A DNA stretch of 64,000 bases from Telmatospirillum sp. (GCA_031291415.1 JARLJB010000375.1:21978-85977); one strand, 5' to 3'. Positions 54,319-63,514 are shown, counted from the stretch's first letter. Made by a program: numbers and translations. Notes: generated by a model not told the origin, from the letters alone.

Positions 54319-57093
54319 CTAGTGAACCGGCGTCCCCAGACTGCCGAAGAACAGCTTCATCGTGGAGGCGATGGTCGACGCATCCTGGAAGGCCTGTTGA
54401 AACGTGGTCAATGTCGAGACGGTGTCATTCATGTCCAACCCGGCGAGCAGCGAATGCTGGCATGACAGGCCCTTGAGGAACGTCTGTTGGAAGACCGTTT
54501 CGGTGTGGGTGCTTTGGCTTTGTGCTGCGGCTGTGGCGATGATCATCTCGGCGTACTGAGGCAGGCTGTGAGTGCCGCGCGGCAGTCCCCCGGCCGAGGC
54601 GAGATTGACCTCGCTTCGCAGCAACTCGGTCATCTGCTGGGCAAAGGCCGTCTCGGCCAATTGTTCCGGCTGTTCGCACATCCTGGGATTGAGCGACAAG
54701 TGTCCTGCCATTCCGGGAGACGCGGTACTGGTGAAGATGCCTGTCGGCGCCTTGCTGTCGAAAGCATCGGGTGGATCGGCGACGAAGATATCGTTAAGGC
54801 CGAGAAAATTGGTGAATCCCGACACAACCTGATGGGCTGGTGGGTAAAGTCCCAGTTTGTCGCGGACGTTCAAGGCCAAATCGATCTGGCCTGCCGCCGT
54901 GCCAACCATATCGCCCTCGAAGCGCAAAGGTCCGCCCCAGCGGCTGGCGACCTCAAGATAATGCCAGGTCTCGACTTCGCATGCCGCTGCGGTGATACCT
55001 CGCGCGGCGAACGGAGCGTTCGGGGCATTGACGGCATCGGCAATGGCCTGCAGCGTATCGCCGGGTTTGATGACAAGGCGGCCGATCGTGGCGCCGGCAA
55101 TGGCGATGGTGAGCGTGCCGCCGGCAGCGGAAAAATCGCTGACCTGCCGTGTGTGATAGGCTCCGGCCTCGCCATCAAGTCCGATCTGCTGGCCGAGTGC
55201 CGGAGAGATTTTGAGAATCACCCGGTTGCCCGATGCCGCGACCGTCGCGGTAACGTTCTTGTTGGTGGAGGCCTCGTTGATCTTCTGGGCCAGATGCGCG
55301 AGCGTCCACCCGGGATCGAGATCGAAATGGACGATCGGACTGCCCGACGAATCACGGAGCACCAGCGGCCCCTTTAGTCCCAAAGCGGTTGTCGCGTTGG
55401 CGTGCGGCGACGAAGTCAGGCTGACGCCATACGCATCCGTTTGGTGGTTTATCACGACATCTTCGCCCGGCTGGTCAGGGGTCGGCAGCAGACGCAATCC
55501 GCGAACGAGGTTGGCGCCGTCGGAGTCCGGCACGACGCTCATGTCACTGCCGGTTTTGCTGCTGATTTGCAGAAAGAAGCCGCCGTCGTCGGCGATCAGC
55601 TCGGCCTGCAGGCCGTCGATGCCGTCAAGCTTCCTGGCGACAGCTCGCAGACTGTCTGCCGCCTGGATGGTTCGGGCCGGGTTGGCGAGCGAGGTGGACA
55701 GTATGTTTCCGGCACCGTCGGTAAAGGTGAGCGGACCGATAAGACCAAGCGGTTTTTCCGCATCGGCAAGAGAGAGTGACCGGTAGATGCCGCTCCGCTG
55801 ATCGCGGATGGCGAGGCTGCTGCCGGTGGCACTTCGCGGAAAATCGATGCAGAAATGTCCGTTGTCGTCAATGAAGGCACAGCGTTCATTGGTCGTGCCG
55901 AAGCAGCGGTTGAGCCACCGATCAAGTGCTGACGCCACTTGCCCGACCGACCAGTTGCCTGTGTCGGGAAGTCCCAGCCCTGCCTGGTGGTCTCTCAGGA
56001 TCGACGTCAGGTTTTCGCGAGCCTTCACCGTTCCCTCGGCGGTCAGCACGGTGAGCATGACGTCGCCTCCGGACAGCGAGAAACGCTGACCGCGCGAAGG
56101 AGAGAACCGTCGAGCACTTCGGCAGGGAAGCGCCAGGCTCCGCATTGCCACAGCGCGGTTGCTGACCTGGTTGATGTGCGATTGCAAGGTTTGGGCAAGG
56201 GTGTCGAGCTGGCTCTGCACATTGGGCAGGGTGCTGTCACGGGTTTTCAGCAAGGCATGGAGCGTCCCCGAGGTGATTTGCCCGCTGATTTCGATGCCGT
56301 TGACGGTAATGCCGCTCAAGGTTCCGTTGGCCAGTGACATCGATGGTTCAATTTTGGCGGTCGCCTCATGGGCCAACTGGGACGCTGTGCCGCAGACGAG
56401 CGGCGTGCCGTTCTTGGTAAAGACCGAGACGGTGCCGTCGGCGCGGTTGAATGACGCGAAATCCATGCTGCCCGAGAGCGAGTTGAGCGCTGCGTCGCGC
56501 TGAGCGCCGAAATTGTCTGCGACCGATCCGGTTGCGGCGCCTACGGCAATCCTCGTATTGAGATCGGCAATCTGCCGCAAGATGAGATTGGCCTGCTCGA
56601 CGGTATCGCCGATTTCGCTGTCGACCTTGCCCCGCAAAGCTTGGATCTGATCCGTCGCCGTCTTCAGTTTTCCGGTGAAGGACACCGCGGCATGGACGAC
56701 GCCGTCTGGTGATTGTCCCGGCGACTTGGCAAGTTCGGCAAACGCCTCCGTCAGGTCGAGAACGGCGTGCGCCACCGACCCCTGATCACCCGGTTTCCCG
56801 AGGATGCGTTGCAACGCGCTGTTCGTTTGGTCGTCGGCAAGCAAGCGGTTCAATGTGCCGATGGAATCACGGATGCTGGCCTGAAGCCCGTCCTCGACGC
56901 CGCTTTGGATCGAACTGATCTCGAAGAGTTCGCCCAGACCCCAGGATTCGGAGGACCGGTCGTTCTTGGTCTTCCGGGTGCGCAACGGTGCCGCAGTGCC
57001 GACGATGCCGCCAACGCTGACTGCGCTGGCGCTGGCTTGTTGAGCCCAATTCTGAGCGCTGACAGGCGGGTTGGTGTTGGCCTGAATCGCCAT
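54319..57093 (-). CDS. flgK: FlgK-like hook-associated protein with atypical N-terminus
   Basis: 924 aa, long for FlgK (usually 450-700). Residues ~140-260 match FlgK: helical TATDQIQALRGKVDSEIGDT, then RQIADLNTRI, FGAQRDAALNSLSGSMDF and DGTVSVFTKNGTPLVCGTAS. The C-terminus (SLLAGLDMNDTVSTLTTFQQ, then AFQDASTIASTMKLFFGSL) matches the FlgK D0 helix. The usual first ~100 residues (A-L-S-G-L-x-A and NNIAN-x-x-x-x-GY) are absent; instead there is an Ala/Ser/Thr-rich start. The centre (~330-780) is a long beta-rich insertion. It should cap the hook-filament junction. No flgL or flgE is nearby. Context (next to the flgN-like gene) supports FlgK over another axial protein. Confidence 0.75.
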   Translation of the reverse strand: MAIQANTNPPVSAQNWAQQASASAVSVGGIVGTAAPLRTRKTKNDRSSESWGLGELFEISSIQSGVEDGLQASIRDSIGTLNRLLADDQTNSALQRILGKPGDQGSVAHAVLDLTEAFAELAKSPGQSPDGVVHAAVSFTGKLKTATDQIQALRGKVDSEIGDTVEQANLILRQIADLNTRIAVGAATGSVADNFGAQRDAALNSLSGSMDFASFNRADGTVSVFTKNGTPLVCGTASQLAHEATAKIEPSMSLANGTLSGITVNGIEISGQITSGTLHALLKTRDSTLPNVQSQLDTLAQTLQSHINQVSNRAVAMRSLALPCRSARRFSPSRGQRFSLSGGDVMLTVLTAEGTVKARENLTSILRDHQAGLGLPDTGNWSVGQVASALDRWLNRCFGTTNERCAFIDDNGHFCIDFPRSATGSSLAIRDQRSGIYRSLSLADAEKPLGLIGPLTFTDGAGNILSTSLANPARTIQAADSLRAVARKLDGIDGLQAELIADDGGFFLQISSKTGSDMSVVPDSDGANLVRGLRLLPTPDQPGEDVVINHQTDAYGVSLTSSPHANATTALGLKGPLVLRDSSGSPIVHFDLDPGWTLAHLAQKINEASTNKNVTATVAASGNRVILKISPALGQQIGLDGEAGAYHTRQVSDFSAAGGTLTIAIAGATIGRLVIKPGDTLQAIADAVNAPNAPFAARGITAAACEVETWHYLEVASRWGGPLRFEGDMVGTAAGQIDLALNVRDKLGLYPPAHQVVSGFTNFLGLNDIFVADPPDAFDSKAPTGIFTSTASPGMAGHLSLNPRMCEQPEQLAETAFAQQMTELLRSEVNLASAGGLPRGTHSLPQYAEMIIATAAAQSQSTHTETVFQQTFLKGLSCQHSLLAGLDMNDTVSTLTTFQQAFQDASTIASTMKLFFGSLGTPVH

Positions 57094-57198
57094 GCTGTCT
57101 TCTTCCCCCCCTTTGCGCGTTCCCGCTCGGAACGCGCCTATTCCCAGTCGGCTCTTGGCCGCCGCCGTGCGGGCGGCGGCGGTTGATCACGGCAGCGG

Positions 57199-57969
57199 TC
57201 AAATCGTGTTGTTGTAGGCCAACGAGACACCGTTATGGCCGCCGTAGACGTCGCGCATCGTACCAGCCTTGGAATAGGCCAAGTCTTGACGCCGCGCCTT
57301 GCGGGCGGCGGTGTTGATGACCTGGAACAGCTGCTCGATGGCCCCCATGTTGGCCTTCAGAAGGATGCTGTTTTCCTTGGTTCGCTCTTCCAGGCAGTGG
57401 ACCATGGCGATTACGGCGTTCCTCTGGTCGGTCGGCAGTCCCCGGGTGTTCTTGGGATCACTCAACAGGGCCCGCAGGCGGTCTTGGTAGAGTCTGGTCG
57501 CCGCGGTCTTCCGCTCGAGAAGAGCTTCGACCACTTTGGCGTCGCTTGCCCGGAGCGCGATGTTCTCTTCGATCAGCAACTCGTCGTAAATCTTGATCGC
57601 TTCGAGCATCGCGATCATCGGCTGCGGCAGGTTCTTGAGATCGATGCTGGGCATGCTCCGCTGAGCCGGAGATGTCGTGCCCGTGGCCGCTTTCGCCGTC
57701 TTTGCCGTTGTCGCCGACGCGGCGGGTCTGGCCGGAGTCATCTGCGCAGCCGGCCTTGACGGCATCGCCGGGGTGGCTGGTCTCGGGGCCGCCATCGGAG
57801 AGGTCGGTCTTGACGGCATTGCCGCTGTGGCCGGTCTCGCCGGTACGGCCGCATGCGGGGCAGGAAGGCTTCGGGAGGCCGCCGGAGCGGCGGGAAGACC
57901 TGGCCCGCGGGCCGTCGGCATTGCCTTCGGCGGAGCCTTGGGCATGTTCGGGTTGTGCGGGAAGCTCAT
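57199..57969 (-). CDS. flgN: FlgN-like export chaperone with Pro/Ala-rich N-terminal extension
   Basis: 256 aa. The C-terminal ~150 residues are helical, with AMLEAIKIYDELLIEENIAL and ALLERKTAATRLYQDRL, followed by NTRGLPTDQRNAVIAMVHCL, as in FlgN family chaperones for FlgK/FlgL. The first ~105 residues are Pro/Ala/Arg-rich, with a recurring PAMPSRP/PARPA pattern (for example PRPATPAMPSRPAAQMTPAR) and probably disordered. It is encoded between the rod-binding protein (4-nt overlap) and the FlgK-like gene, as expected for its client. Confidence 0.78.
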   Translation of the reverse strand: MSFPHNPNMPKAPPKAMPTARGPGLPAAPAASRSLPAPHAAVPARPATAAMPSRPTSPMAAPRPATPAMPSRPAAQMTPARPAASATTAKTAKAATGTTSPAQRSMPSIDLKNLPQPMIAMLEAIKIYDELLIEENIALRASDAKVVEALLERKTAATRLYQDRLRALLSDPKNTRGLPTDQRNAVIAMVHCLEERTKENSILLKANMGAIEQLFQVINTAARKARRQDLAYSKAGTMRDVYGGHNGVSLAYNNTI

Positions 57970-58331
57970 TTTGTCTTCTCCTGCTGGCGGATGAGAGTTT
58001 GCATGACGGAATCGGCGATTCCGATGCCGCCGTGGTTGGCCATGATTTTTCCGTATTCGTCGAGCAGCATCGGCCGGAACATTTCCTCGCCCGCGCCGCC
58101 GCCGAAGAGGCTGTCTTTGCCGACCCCTTCGAACATGTGCGTGTACATTTGCGTCAGGAAGACGGCCTCGAAGTTCTGCGCTGTCTTCTTGGCGGAGGCC
58201 ATGTCGGTGGCCGTGCCGAGCGAGCTGGCGGCTTTGTCGCTTTGTCCCGAGGCCAGGCTCGACTGCGCCGAAAGCATGCTGGCGCTGAAGCTGCTGGAGA
58301 CGGGCTGGGTCGCGCTGGCGGAAAGCATCAC
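57966..58331 (-). CDS. flgJ: rod-binding protein (FlgJ N-terminal type)
   Basis: 121 aa. Only the rod-cap half of FlgJ is present, with no muramidase domain, as is normal in alphaproteobacteria. The conserved core is KKTAQNFEAVFLTQMYTHMF followed by EEMFRPMLLDEYGKIMANHG and GIGIADSVMQTLIRQ. The Ser/Ala-rich N-terminus has no signal peptide, consistent with export by the flagellar T3SS. It overlaps flgI and the flgN-like gene by 4 nt on each side. Confidence 0.9.
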   Translation of the reverse strand: MMLSASATQPVSSSFSASMLSAQSSLASGQSDKAASSLGTATDMASAKKTAQNFEAVFLTQMYTHMFEGVGKDSLFGGGAGEEMFRPMLLDEYGKIMANHGGIGIADSVMQTLIRQQEKTK

Positions 58332-59491
58332 ATGACCTCGATGTCGGCTTGCAAGGCGCCGGCAGCCTTGACTGCCTGCAAGATACTGATCAGGTCGCGC
58401 GGGCCGATTCCCAAGGCGTTCAGGCCGTTGACCAACTCCTGCAGGGTGACCCCCTGCTGCATGATCGCCAGTTTCTTGTCGGCGTTCTCGTCGGTCTGGA
58501 TGTCGGTCCGGTTGACTGTGGTCGTCTGCCCGGTGGCGGAGAATGGCGAGGGCTGGGATACCTGTGGCGTTTCGGTGATGCGAATGGTCAGATTGCCCTG
58601 CGCGATGGCGACCGTGCTGATCCGGACGTTCTCACCCATGACAATCGTTCCGGTTCTGTCGTCAATGACGACGCGGGCCGTCTGGTCGGGCTGAACGCGC
58701 AGTTGTTCGATATCGGTCAGCAGGGCAACCGTATTGCCCCGGTACCGGGACGGAACAGCGAGGCGCACCGTAGCCGGGTCCGTGGGCCTCGCCGTGTCAC
58801 CGCCGAGAAACGCGTTGACCGCCTGGGAGACACGTCGGGCTGTCGTGAAGTCGGGGTTGCGCAGAGTGATCTGCACGGATTCCATGTTGGACATGTCTGC
58901 GCCGACCTCGCGCTCGACCACGGCTCCATTGGCGACCCGTCCGGATGTGGGATTGCCCTTGGTAACCGATGCGGCGGCTCCGGAGGCGGTGTAGCCTGAC
59001 GAGACCTGTCCTTGTCCGACGGCGTAGACCTCGCCATCGGCCCCGATCAGCGGGGTGACCAACAAGGTGCCGCCGGACAGGCTGGTCGAGTCGCCGATGG
59101 CGCTCGCCGTGATGTCGATCTTGGTGCCCTGCCGGGCATAGGCCGGCAAGGTGGCTGTGACGATGACGGCTGCGACATCCTTGGCCTTGAGGCCGGTATT
59201 CGAACCCGCCGTCAGGTTGGCGCTTCGGGCATTGACGCCCAAACGTTCCAACATGGCGATCATCGACTGTTTGGTGAACTCTGAATTATCGAGACCGTCA
59301 CCGGTGCCACTCAACCCGACCACCAGTCCGTAGCCGATCAACATATTGTCGCGGACACCTTCGAAGTCGGCGATGTCCTTGATGCGCGACGTTGCCGCGG
59401 CCGGATAGCTGGTGAACAAAATTGCCGCTGCGGCAAGCGCGGCGACTGCGCGTCTCAAGCTAGTAAGATTTCGAGCGCAAACCCTGTTCAT
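58328..59491 (-). CDS. flgI: flagellar P-ring protein FlgI
   Basis: 387 aa. A Sec signal peptide (AVAALAAAAILFTSYPAAA, cleaved near residue 33) precedes RIKDIADFEGVRDNMLIGYG and LVVGLSGTGDGLDNSEFTKQ, both highly conserved in FlgI. It ends LISILQAVKAAGALQADIEV. It forms the periplasmic bushing around the rod. GGAG lies 9 nt upstream of ATG. A sigma-54 promoter lies ~70 nt upstream, and fliX is divergent. Confidence 0.96.
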   Translation of the reverse strand: MNRVCARNLTSLRRAVAALAAAAILFTSYPAAATSRIKDIADFEGVRDNMLIGYGLVVGLSGTGDGLDNSEFTKQSMIAMLERLGVNARSANLTAGSNTGLKAKDVAAVIVTATLPAYARQGTKIDITASAIGDSTSLSGGTLLVTPLIGADGEVYAVGQGQVSSGYTASGAAASVTKGNPTSGRVANGAVVEREVGADMSNMESVQITLRNPDFTTARRVSQAVNAFLGGDTARPTDPATVRLAVPSRYRGNTVALLTDIEQLRVQPDQTARVVIDDRTGTIVMGENVRISTVAIAQGNLTIRITETPQVSQPSPFSATGQTTTVNRTDIQTDENADKKLAIMQQGVTLQELVNGLNALGIGPRDLISILQAVKAAGALQADIEVM

Positions 59492-59833
59492 GGCACTTTT
59501 TCTCCGGCGGGTCGTATCGACCCTGTGGCTTGGTGGTGACGATCAAGCGCCAGATCCCATGCGAAGGGCGTGCCACTTACTTAAGTAACTGAAAATAAGT
59601 GATAATTTTATTGGCGTGTTGAAGATGAGGCAACTTCGTTCCGGTTGGTGCGGCAATTTCTGCCCCGGATGCCAGGATCGACCAGGACGGATCTGTCGGG
59701 CGAGAGGGGCATCGCGCGGTTGCTGATGGCGGGATCCTGGCCGTCTTCAAGGGTCGGTCGGATTTACCTGCTTTCAACCAGACTCCGCGCAGTGTACACT
59801 CCCAGCCGAGAATCCCAATCTTTGCAGGCAGAT
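59492..59833. other. divergent flgI-fliX regulatory region
   Basis: About 340 bp. It holds the flgI RBS and sigma-54 promoter at the left, and an AT-rich stretch 59576-59625 with the palindrome ttacttaagtaa, which could bind a regulator. The open frame that precedes fliX (from 59645) has no recognisable content and is not called. Confidence 0.5.
59560..59576 (-). promoter_or_regulatory. sigma-54 promoter of flgI
   Basis: The minus strand reads gtggcacgcccttcgca: a perfect TGGCACG -24 element and TCGC at -12 (TTGC with one mismatch, GC kept), ~70 nt upstream of the flgI ATG. Confidence 0.72.
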
Positions 59834-60274
59834 ATGAAAGTTTCCGGTATCGGAGCAACAGCTGGATCGGGGCAGTCCAAAAAGACGGCCAAGACCGATA
59901 AGGCTTCGACGGGAGCCTTTGCGGAGAAGCTGGCTGAGACTTTCGAGGGCCCCGAAGAAAGCCACGCCGTCGAGACGCCGACCGCCGTTGGCGGCATTGA
60001 GGCCTTGCTGGTGACCCAGGCGGTCGGTGATGCCTTGGACGGTGAGGAACGTCGCCGCCTCGTCAAATATGGCGAGGACCTTTTGGACAAGCTTGAAGAA
60101 ATTCGTCACGGCTTGCTACTGGGGGCGATCCCCAAGGAAAAGCTCATCGCTTTGGCGCAGATGGTTCGCTCACGTCGCGGTCATGTCAGCGATCCACGGC
60201 TGTCCGGCATTCTCGACGAGATCGAACTTCGGGCCGAGGTCGAGTTGGCTAAATTGTCGATCCGGGGCAACTGA
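59834..60274 (+). CDS. fliX: flagellar assembly regulator FliX
   Basis: 146 aa from ATG 59834 (MKVSGIGATAGSGQSKKTAK). The C-terminal ~80 residues carry the family pattern EERRRLVKYGEDLLDKLEEI and DPRLSGILDEIELRAEVELA. In Caulobacter FliX couples assembly of the early basal body to FlbD activity; both partners are in this window. Divergent from flgI, as in Caulobacter. Confidence 0.88.
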   Translation: MKVSGIGATAGSGQSKKTAKTDKASTGAFAEKLAETFEGPEESHAVETPTAVGGIEALLVTQAVGDALDGEERRRLVKYGEDLLDKLEEIRHGLLLGAIPKEKLIALAQMVRSRRGHVSDPRLSGILDEIELRAEVELAKLSIRGN

Positions 60275-60281
60275 GGCGAGA

Positions 60282-60325
60282 AAACCTTAGGATTTGTCCG
60301 CCATTGAGGATAACTCCTAAGGTTT
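60282..60325 (+). terminator. inverted repeat downstream of fliX
   Basis: aaaccttagga (60282-60292) pairs with tcctaaggttt (60315-60325) around a 22-nt loop, 8 nt after the fliX stop. It may be a terminator or RNA structure; the loop is long. Confidence 0.45.
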
Positions 60326-60516
60326 GATATGACGCGTCCGCTAGGGTTCAACGGGCCTAAGCGCCGCTCGGACCTAAAGGGCTTGGAGCGATAATTTATC
60401 GACAGGTCCTCACGGAAATCCATCCTTACCGACGCGGATACGCATTCCTTCCTTGCGGGGACAGGACGCGGTCCTTATATTCCGCGGCGGAATTCGCACT
60501 CGAACGTGGGGAAGGC

Positions 60517-60933
60517 ATGACAGTTACGCTTCCGCCGGATTATCATCCTCGTGACGACGAGCCGTTCATGAACGAATACCAAACCGAATATTTTCGGCAG
60601 AAACTTCTGCGCTGGAGATATGAGCTCCTTCGTGAGTCGGACGAGACTCTGCAGCATCTGCAAGAAGGTGGTTTGCAGGAACCCGACATCGCTGATCGCG
60701 CGCAGGCCGAGGCTGATCGTTCACTTGAACTGAGGACACGAGATCGTGCTCGCAAGCTGATCGCCAAAATCGATGCAGCTTTGCTGCGGATCGAGGATGG
60801 GTCCTACGGCTATTGTGAGGAAACGCAGGAGCCGATCGGTATTCGTCGTTTGGATGCGCGGCCCATCGCTACTCTGTCCATCGAGGCGCAGGAGCGTCAC
60901 GAACGGTTGGAACGCACGCACCGCGACGAGTGA
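60517..60933 (+). CDS. dksA: DksA-type RNA polymerase-binding protein (single-Cys form)
   Basis: 138 aa. Binds the RNA polymerase secondary channel and works with ppGpp. The coiled coil holds the tip region ADRAQAEADRSLELRTRDRA, and the C-terminal zinc-finger region reads YGYCEETQEPIGIRRLDARP. Only one of the four zinc-binding Cys is left; the others are Thr or Ala, as in the alphaproteobacterial DksA type that is likely zinc-independent. An alternative start at an ATG 51 nt downstream (MNEYQTEYFRQKLL) is possible. It lies downstream of fliX with a 242-bp gap. Confidence 0.9.
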   Translation: MTVTLPPDYHPRDDEPFMNEYQTEYFRQKLLRWRYELLRESDETLQHLQEGGLQEPDIADRAQAEADRSLELRTRDRARKLIAKIDAALLRIEDGSYGYCEETQEPIGIRRLDARPIATLSIEAQERHERLERTHRDE

Positions 60934-61027
60934 TGTCACTCCTCGTTGATCGGCACCGATCGGCGAGGCCCTCGGGCGCCAGACCTGCTGTCGAGTACTC
61001 GGCGCGATCGCCGGGACTCCGGAACGC

Positions 61028-62494
61028 TTATGCGCGTCCGGCGATCGCGATTAATCGCGTGGCGACGCGGACGATCACTTCATCCCAGTCGTTGTTCGCC
61101 TGCTGGCGATAAAGGCGCATGGTTGGGTACCAGGGCGTGACGCCTCCCTGTTCCGAATCCTGGTCATCGAGATCCTTTCCACCCTGCCAACGCCAGTCCG
61201 GCGCGGCGTGCAGCAGAGTCCAGACCGGCTTGCCGAGCGCGCCGGCGAGATGCGCCGCCGCCGTATCGACGCTGATCAGCAGGTCGAGACAGCCGATGGC
61301 GGCTGCCAGATCGTCAAAATCGGTAATCTCGGATCCCAGGTTGACGACACTATCGGGTAGGGCTGTTTGATCTTTGGTATCACGCTGCAGACTGTAGAGG
61401 GCGACGTCGGGCAGTGCCGAGAGATGCCTCAGACAGGCTGGAGGGATTGCCCGATGCGGGTCGAGACCGGCGGCGTTGCCGGCCCAGACCAAGCCGACCT
61501 TGAAACGGCAGTCGTCGATCCGTCGCCGCCACCGGATCAGACGGTCGTCGTCGATTTTCAGATAAGGCGACGGCACTGAGGTCGGGGTGGCTCCAAGGGC
61601 ATGGGCCAGACTCGGGATGGTGATCTGCAGGTCGAATGGCGGCAGAGCCGTTCCCCAGACGACGACTTCGGCAACGCCGGCCATGCGTTCGAGCAGTCCG
61701 GCCACCGGTGCCCGACATTCAACAATGAGCCTGCCCCCGCGTTCCGCCGCCTGTGTGAGAAAACGGCAGAACTGTAGCGTATCGCCATATCCCTGTTCGG
61801 CATGGGCAAGCAAGGTCTGCCCAGGAAACGGCGCTCCGTCCCATTTGGGCTGGGAAAAATCGCGAGGCGGTGATGGCGTCCGCCATTCCCATTCGGCGAG
61901 CCCCTCTCGCAGTTGGCCGCTGGCCAGCAAGGCGTGCGCAAGATTGCAGTGGTGACCCGCATTCCAGGGAGCCAGAGCGACGGCTCTCCGGTGGGAGACG
62001 GCAGCTTCGTCGTTGCGCCGGAGCGTTTGCAGGCAAATTCCCAGGTTATTATGGAGTTCGGCAAAGTTCGGACCGAGCGCGAGTGCCTGGCGGAACGCCT
62101 GGGCGGCTTCGGTGGCGTGGCCAGCCTGATGAAAGGCCAGGCCGAGATGAAACCGTGTCTCGATATCGTTGGGATTAATCGCTATTGCCCGCAGACAGGC
62201 GGCGATCAGCAAGGCGAGTTTTGCCTGTTCATGTTGACCCGCGGCCTGTAGCGCTTCGCCCAACTGGAATGCCGCGTCAGGTGAGTCGGGAGCCAGCGCC
62301 GCCGCCCGCTTCAGGAGCAGGAGGCTCTCCGTCGGGTCGCCATGGTGCCGCAGAAGCAGGCCCAACGCCAGGGTCGCCTGTGGGTGCTCGGGCCGTTCGC
62401 GTAATAGGCCGCGGTAGAACAGTTCCGCCGCCGTCCAGTCGCCGTTTCGTTCGTTTTCCGCTGCCTGGGCAAGTACTAGGGAGGCGAAGTCCAT
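61028..62494 (-). CDS. TPR protein with glycosyltransferase-9-like C-terminal domain
   Basis: 488 aa. About five TPR units fill residues ~1-200 (for example AAELFYRGLLRERPEHPQAT, TEAAQAFRQALALGPNFAEL). The C-terminal half resembles the heptosyltransferase/GT-B fold: FPGQTLLAHAEQGYGDTLQF, then KVGLVWAGNAAGLDPHRAI, and the donor-site-like SVDTAAAHLAGALGKPVWTL. Such TPR-GT proteins are common beside flagellins in alphaproteobacteria and are suspected flagellin glycosyltransferases. It starts ~190 bp downstream of the second flagellin. The acceptor is inferred, not shown. Confidence 0.82.
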   Translation of the reverse strand: MDFASLVLAQAAENERNGDWTAAELFYRGLLRERPEHPQATLALGLLLRHHGDPTESLLLLKRAAALAPDSPDAAFQLGEALQAAGQHEQAKLALLIAACLRAIAINPNDIETRFHLGLAFHQAGHATEAAQAFRQALALGPNFAELHNNLGICLQTLRRNDEAAVSHRRAVALAPWNAGHHCNLAHALLASGQLREGLAEWEWRTPSPPRDFSQPKWDGAPFPGQTLLAHAEQGYGDTLQFCRFLTQAAERGGRLIVECRAPVAGLLERMAGVAEVVVWGTALPPFDLQITIPSLAHALGATPTSVPSPYLKIDDDRLIRWRRRIDDCRFKVGLVWAGNAAGLDPHRAIPPACLRHLSALPDVALYSLQRDTKDQTALPDSVVNLGSEITDFDDLAAAIGCLDLLISVDTAAAHLAGALGKPVWTLLHAAPDWRWQGGKDLDDQDSEQGGVTPWYPTMRLYRQQANNDWDEVIVRVATRLIAIAGRA

Positions 62495-62610
62495 AACAAT
62501 CCTGCAGGTGGGGCGGCCTTAAGGGCCTAACGCCGATTGTGACTACGGCTCGGCTGGTTTGGCAAGGCGGGAAACTGAGTGTGGTGTCGGGAGCGGGAAC
62601 AGAAAAGACA

Positions 62611-62636
62611 ACAGCAGGAGCGTGAGCTCCTGCTGT
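62611..62636 (-). terminator. intrinsic terminator of flagellin 2
   Basis: An 11-bp perfect stem (acagcaggagc and complement) with a 4-nt loop. On the minus strand it is followed by tgtcttttctg. It lies 50 nt after the flagellin stop. A near-identical copy sits at 63753-63776. Confidence 0.85.
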
Positions 62637-62686
62637 CATCCGGCCAAAAGAACCGGTGTCGGATAAACGGAATGCCCTCGAAAGTT

Positions 62687-63514
62687 TTACGACTGGATGA
62701 GTTTCAGCAATTCCGACGGCAACTGCGAAGCCTGGGTCAGAGCGGCGACCGAGGCCTGTGTCTTGACATCGGTCGACGATAGGGAGGATTTCACCTGCGC
62801 GACGTCGGCATCCGTAATCACCGAAGCCGCGGAGGAGATGTTCTGGATGTTGGTGGCGATGTCCTGGTTGCTGAAGTTGAACTGCGATTCGTAGGCGCCG
62901 ATCTTGGCGCGATCCTGGGTGACGGTGCTGATCGCCGAGCTGATGACGTTGATCGCGGCCAGGGCCGTCGCCGCCGTGCTCACTGTCGAGCCTGAGGTGC
63001 CGAGCAGACCGCCGACCGAAACCGTCGCCACCGAAACGGTGAGGAAGTTCGACGACAGGGTGCCGACCAGGAACTTGACGTTGCTGAGGAACGAACCGGT
63101 CAGCAGGGTCTGGCCAGCATAGGTGGTGCTGCTGACGATGCTGCTGACTTCGCTCTTGAGCTGGGTGTATTCCGTGTTGATGTCCTGCGAGCGCTGGTCG
63201 TTGGTCACCTGGCCGGAAGCGGCTTCAGTGGCCAGCGACATCATGCGCTGCAGAACGTTGCTGACCTGCGCCAGGGCGCCGTCAGCCGACTGCAGGATCG
63301 AGGTGCCTTGCTGCACGTTGGTCTGATCCTGCGTGTAGACGGTGACATTGGCCTGCAACTGGGTGCCGATGGCCAGGCCGGCGGCATCGTCCGACGCCTG
63401 GACGATACGCGAGCCACTGGCCAACTGCGCCAGTTCATTGGTTTCTTTGGTGGAGTTCTGGTTCAGATAATTCAATGCGGCATTGGCGGCATTGTTTGTC
63501 GAAATGACGGGCAT
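62687..63514 (-). CDS. flagellin (second copy, short type)
   Basis: 275 aa from ATG 63514 with AAGGAG 7 nt upstream. The start MPVISTNNAANAALNYLNQN and end SVAALTQASQLPSELLKLIQ are nearly those of the first flagellin. The middle is slightly shorter. No sigma-54 element is visible upstream, unlike flagellin 1; instead there is a 20-bp tandem repeat in an AT-rich tract (63631-63670). Its terminator is shared in sequence with flagellin 3, indicating recent duplication. Confidence 0.94.
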   Translation of the reverse strand: MPVISTNNAANAALNYLNQNSTKETNELAQLASGSRIVQASDDAAGLAIGTQLQANVTVYTQDQTNVQQGTSILQSADGALAQVSNVLQRMMSLATEAASGQVTNDQRSQDINTEYTQLKSEVSSIVSSTTYAGQTLLTGSFLSNVKFLVGTLSSNFLTVSVATVSVGGLLGTSGSTVSTAATALAAINVISSAISTVTQDRAKIGAYESQFNFSNQDIATNIQNISSAASVITDADVAQVKSSLSSTDVKTQASVAALTQASQLPSELLKLIQS

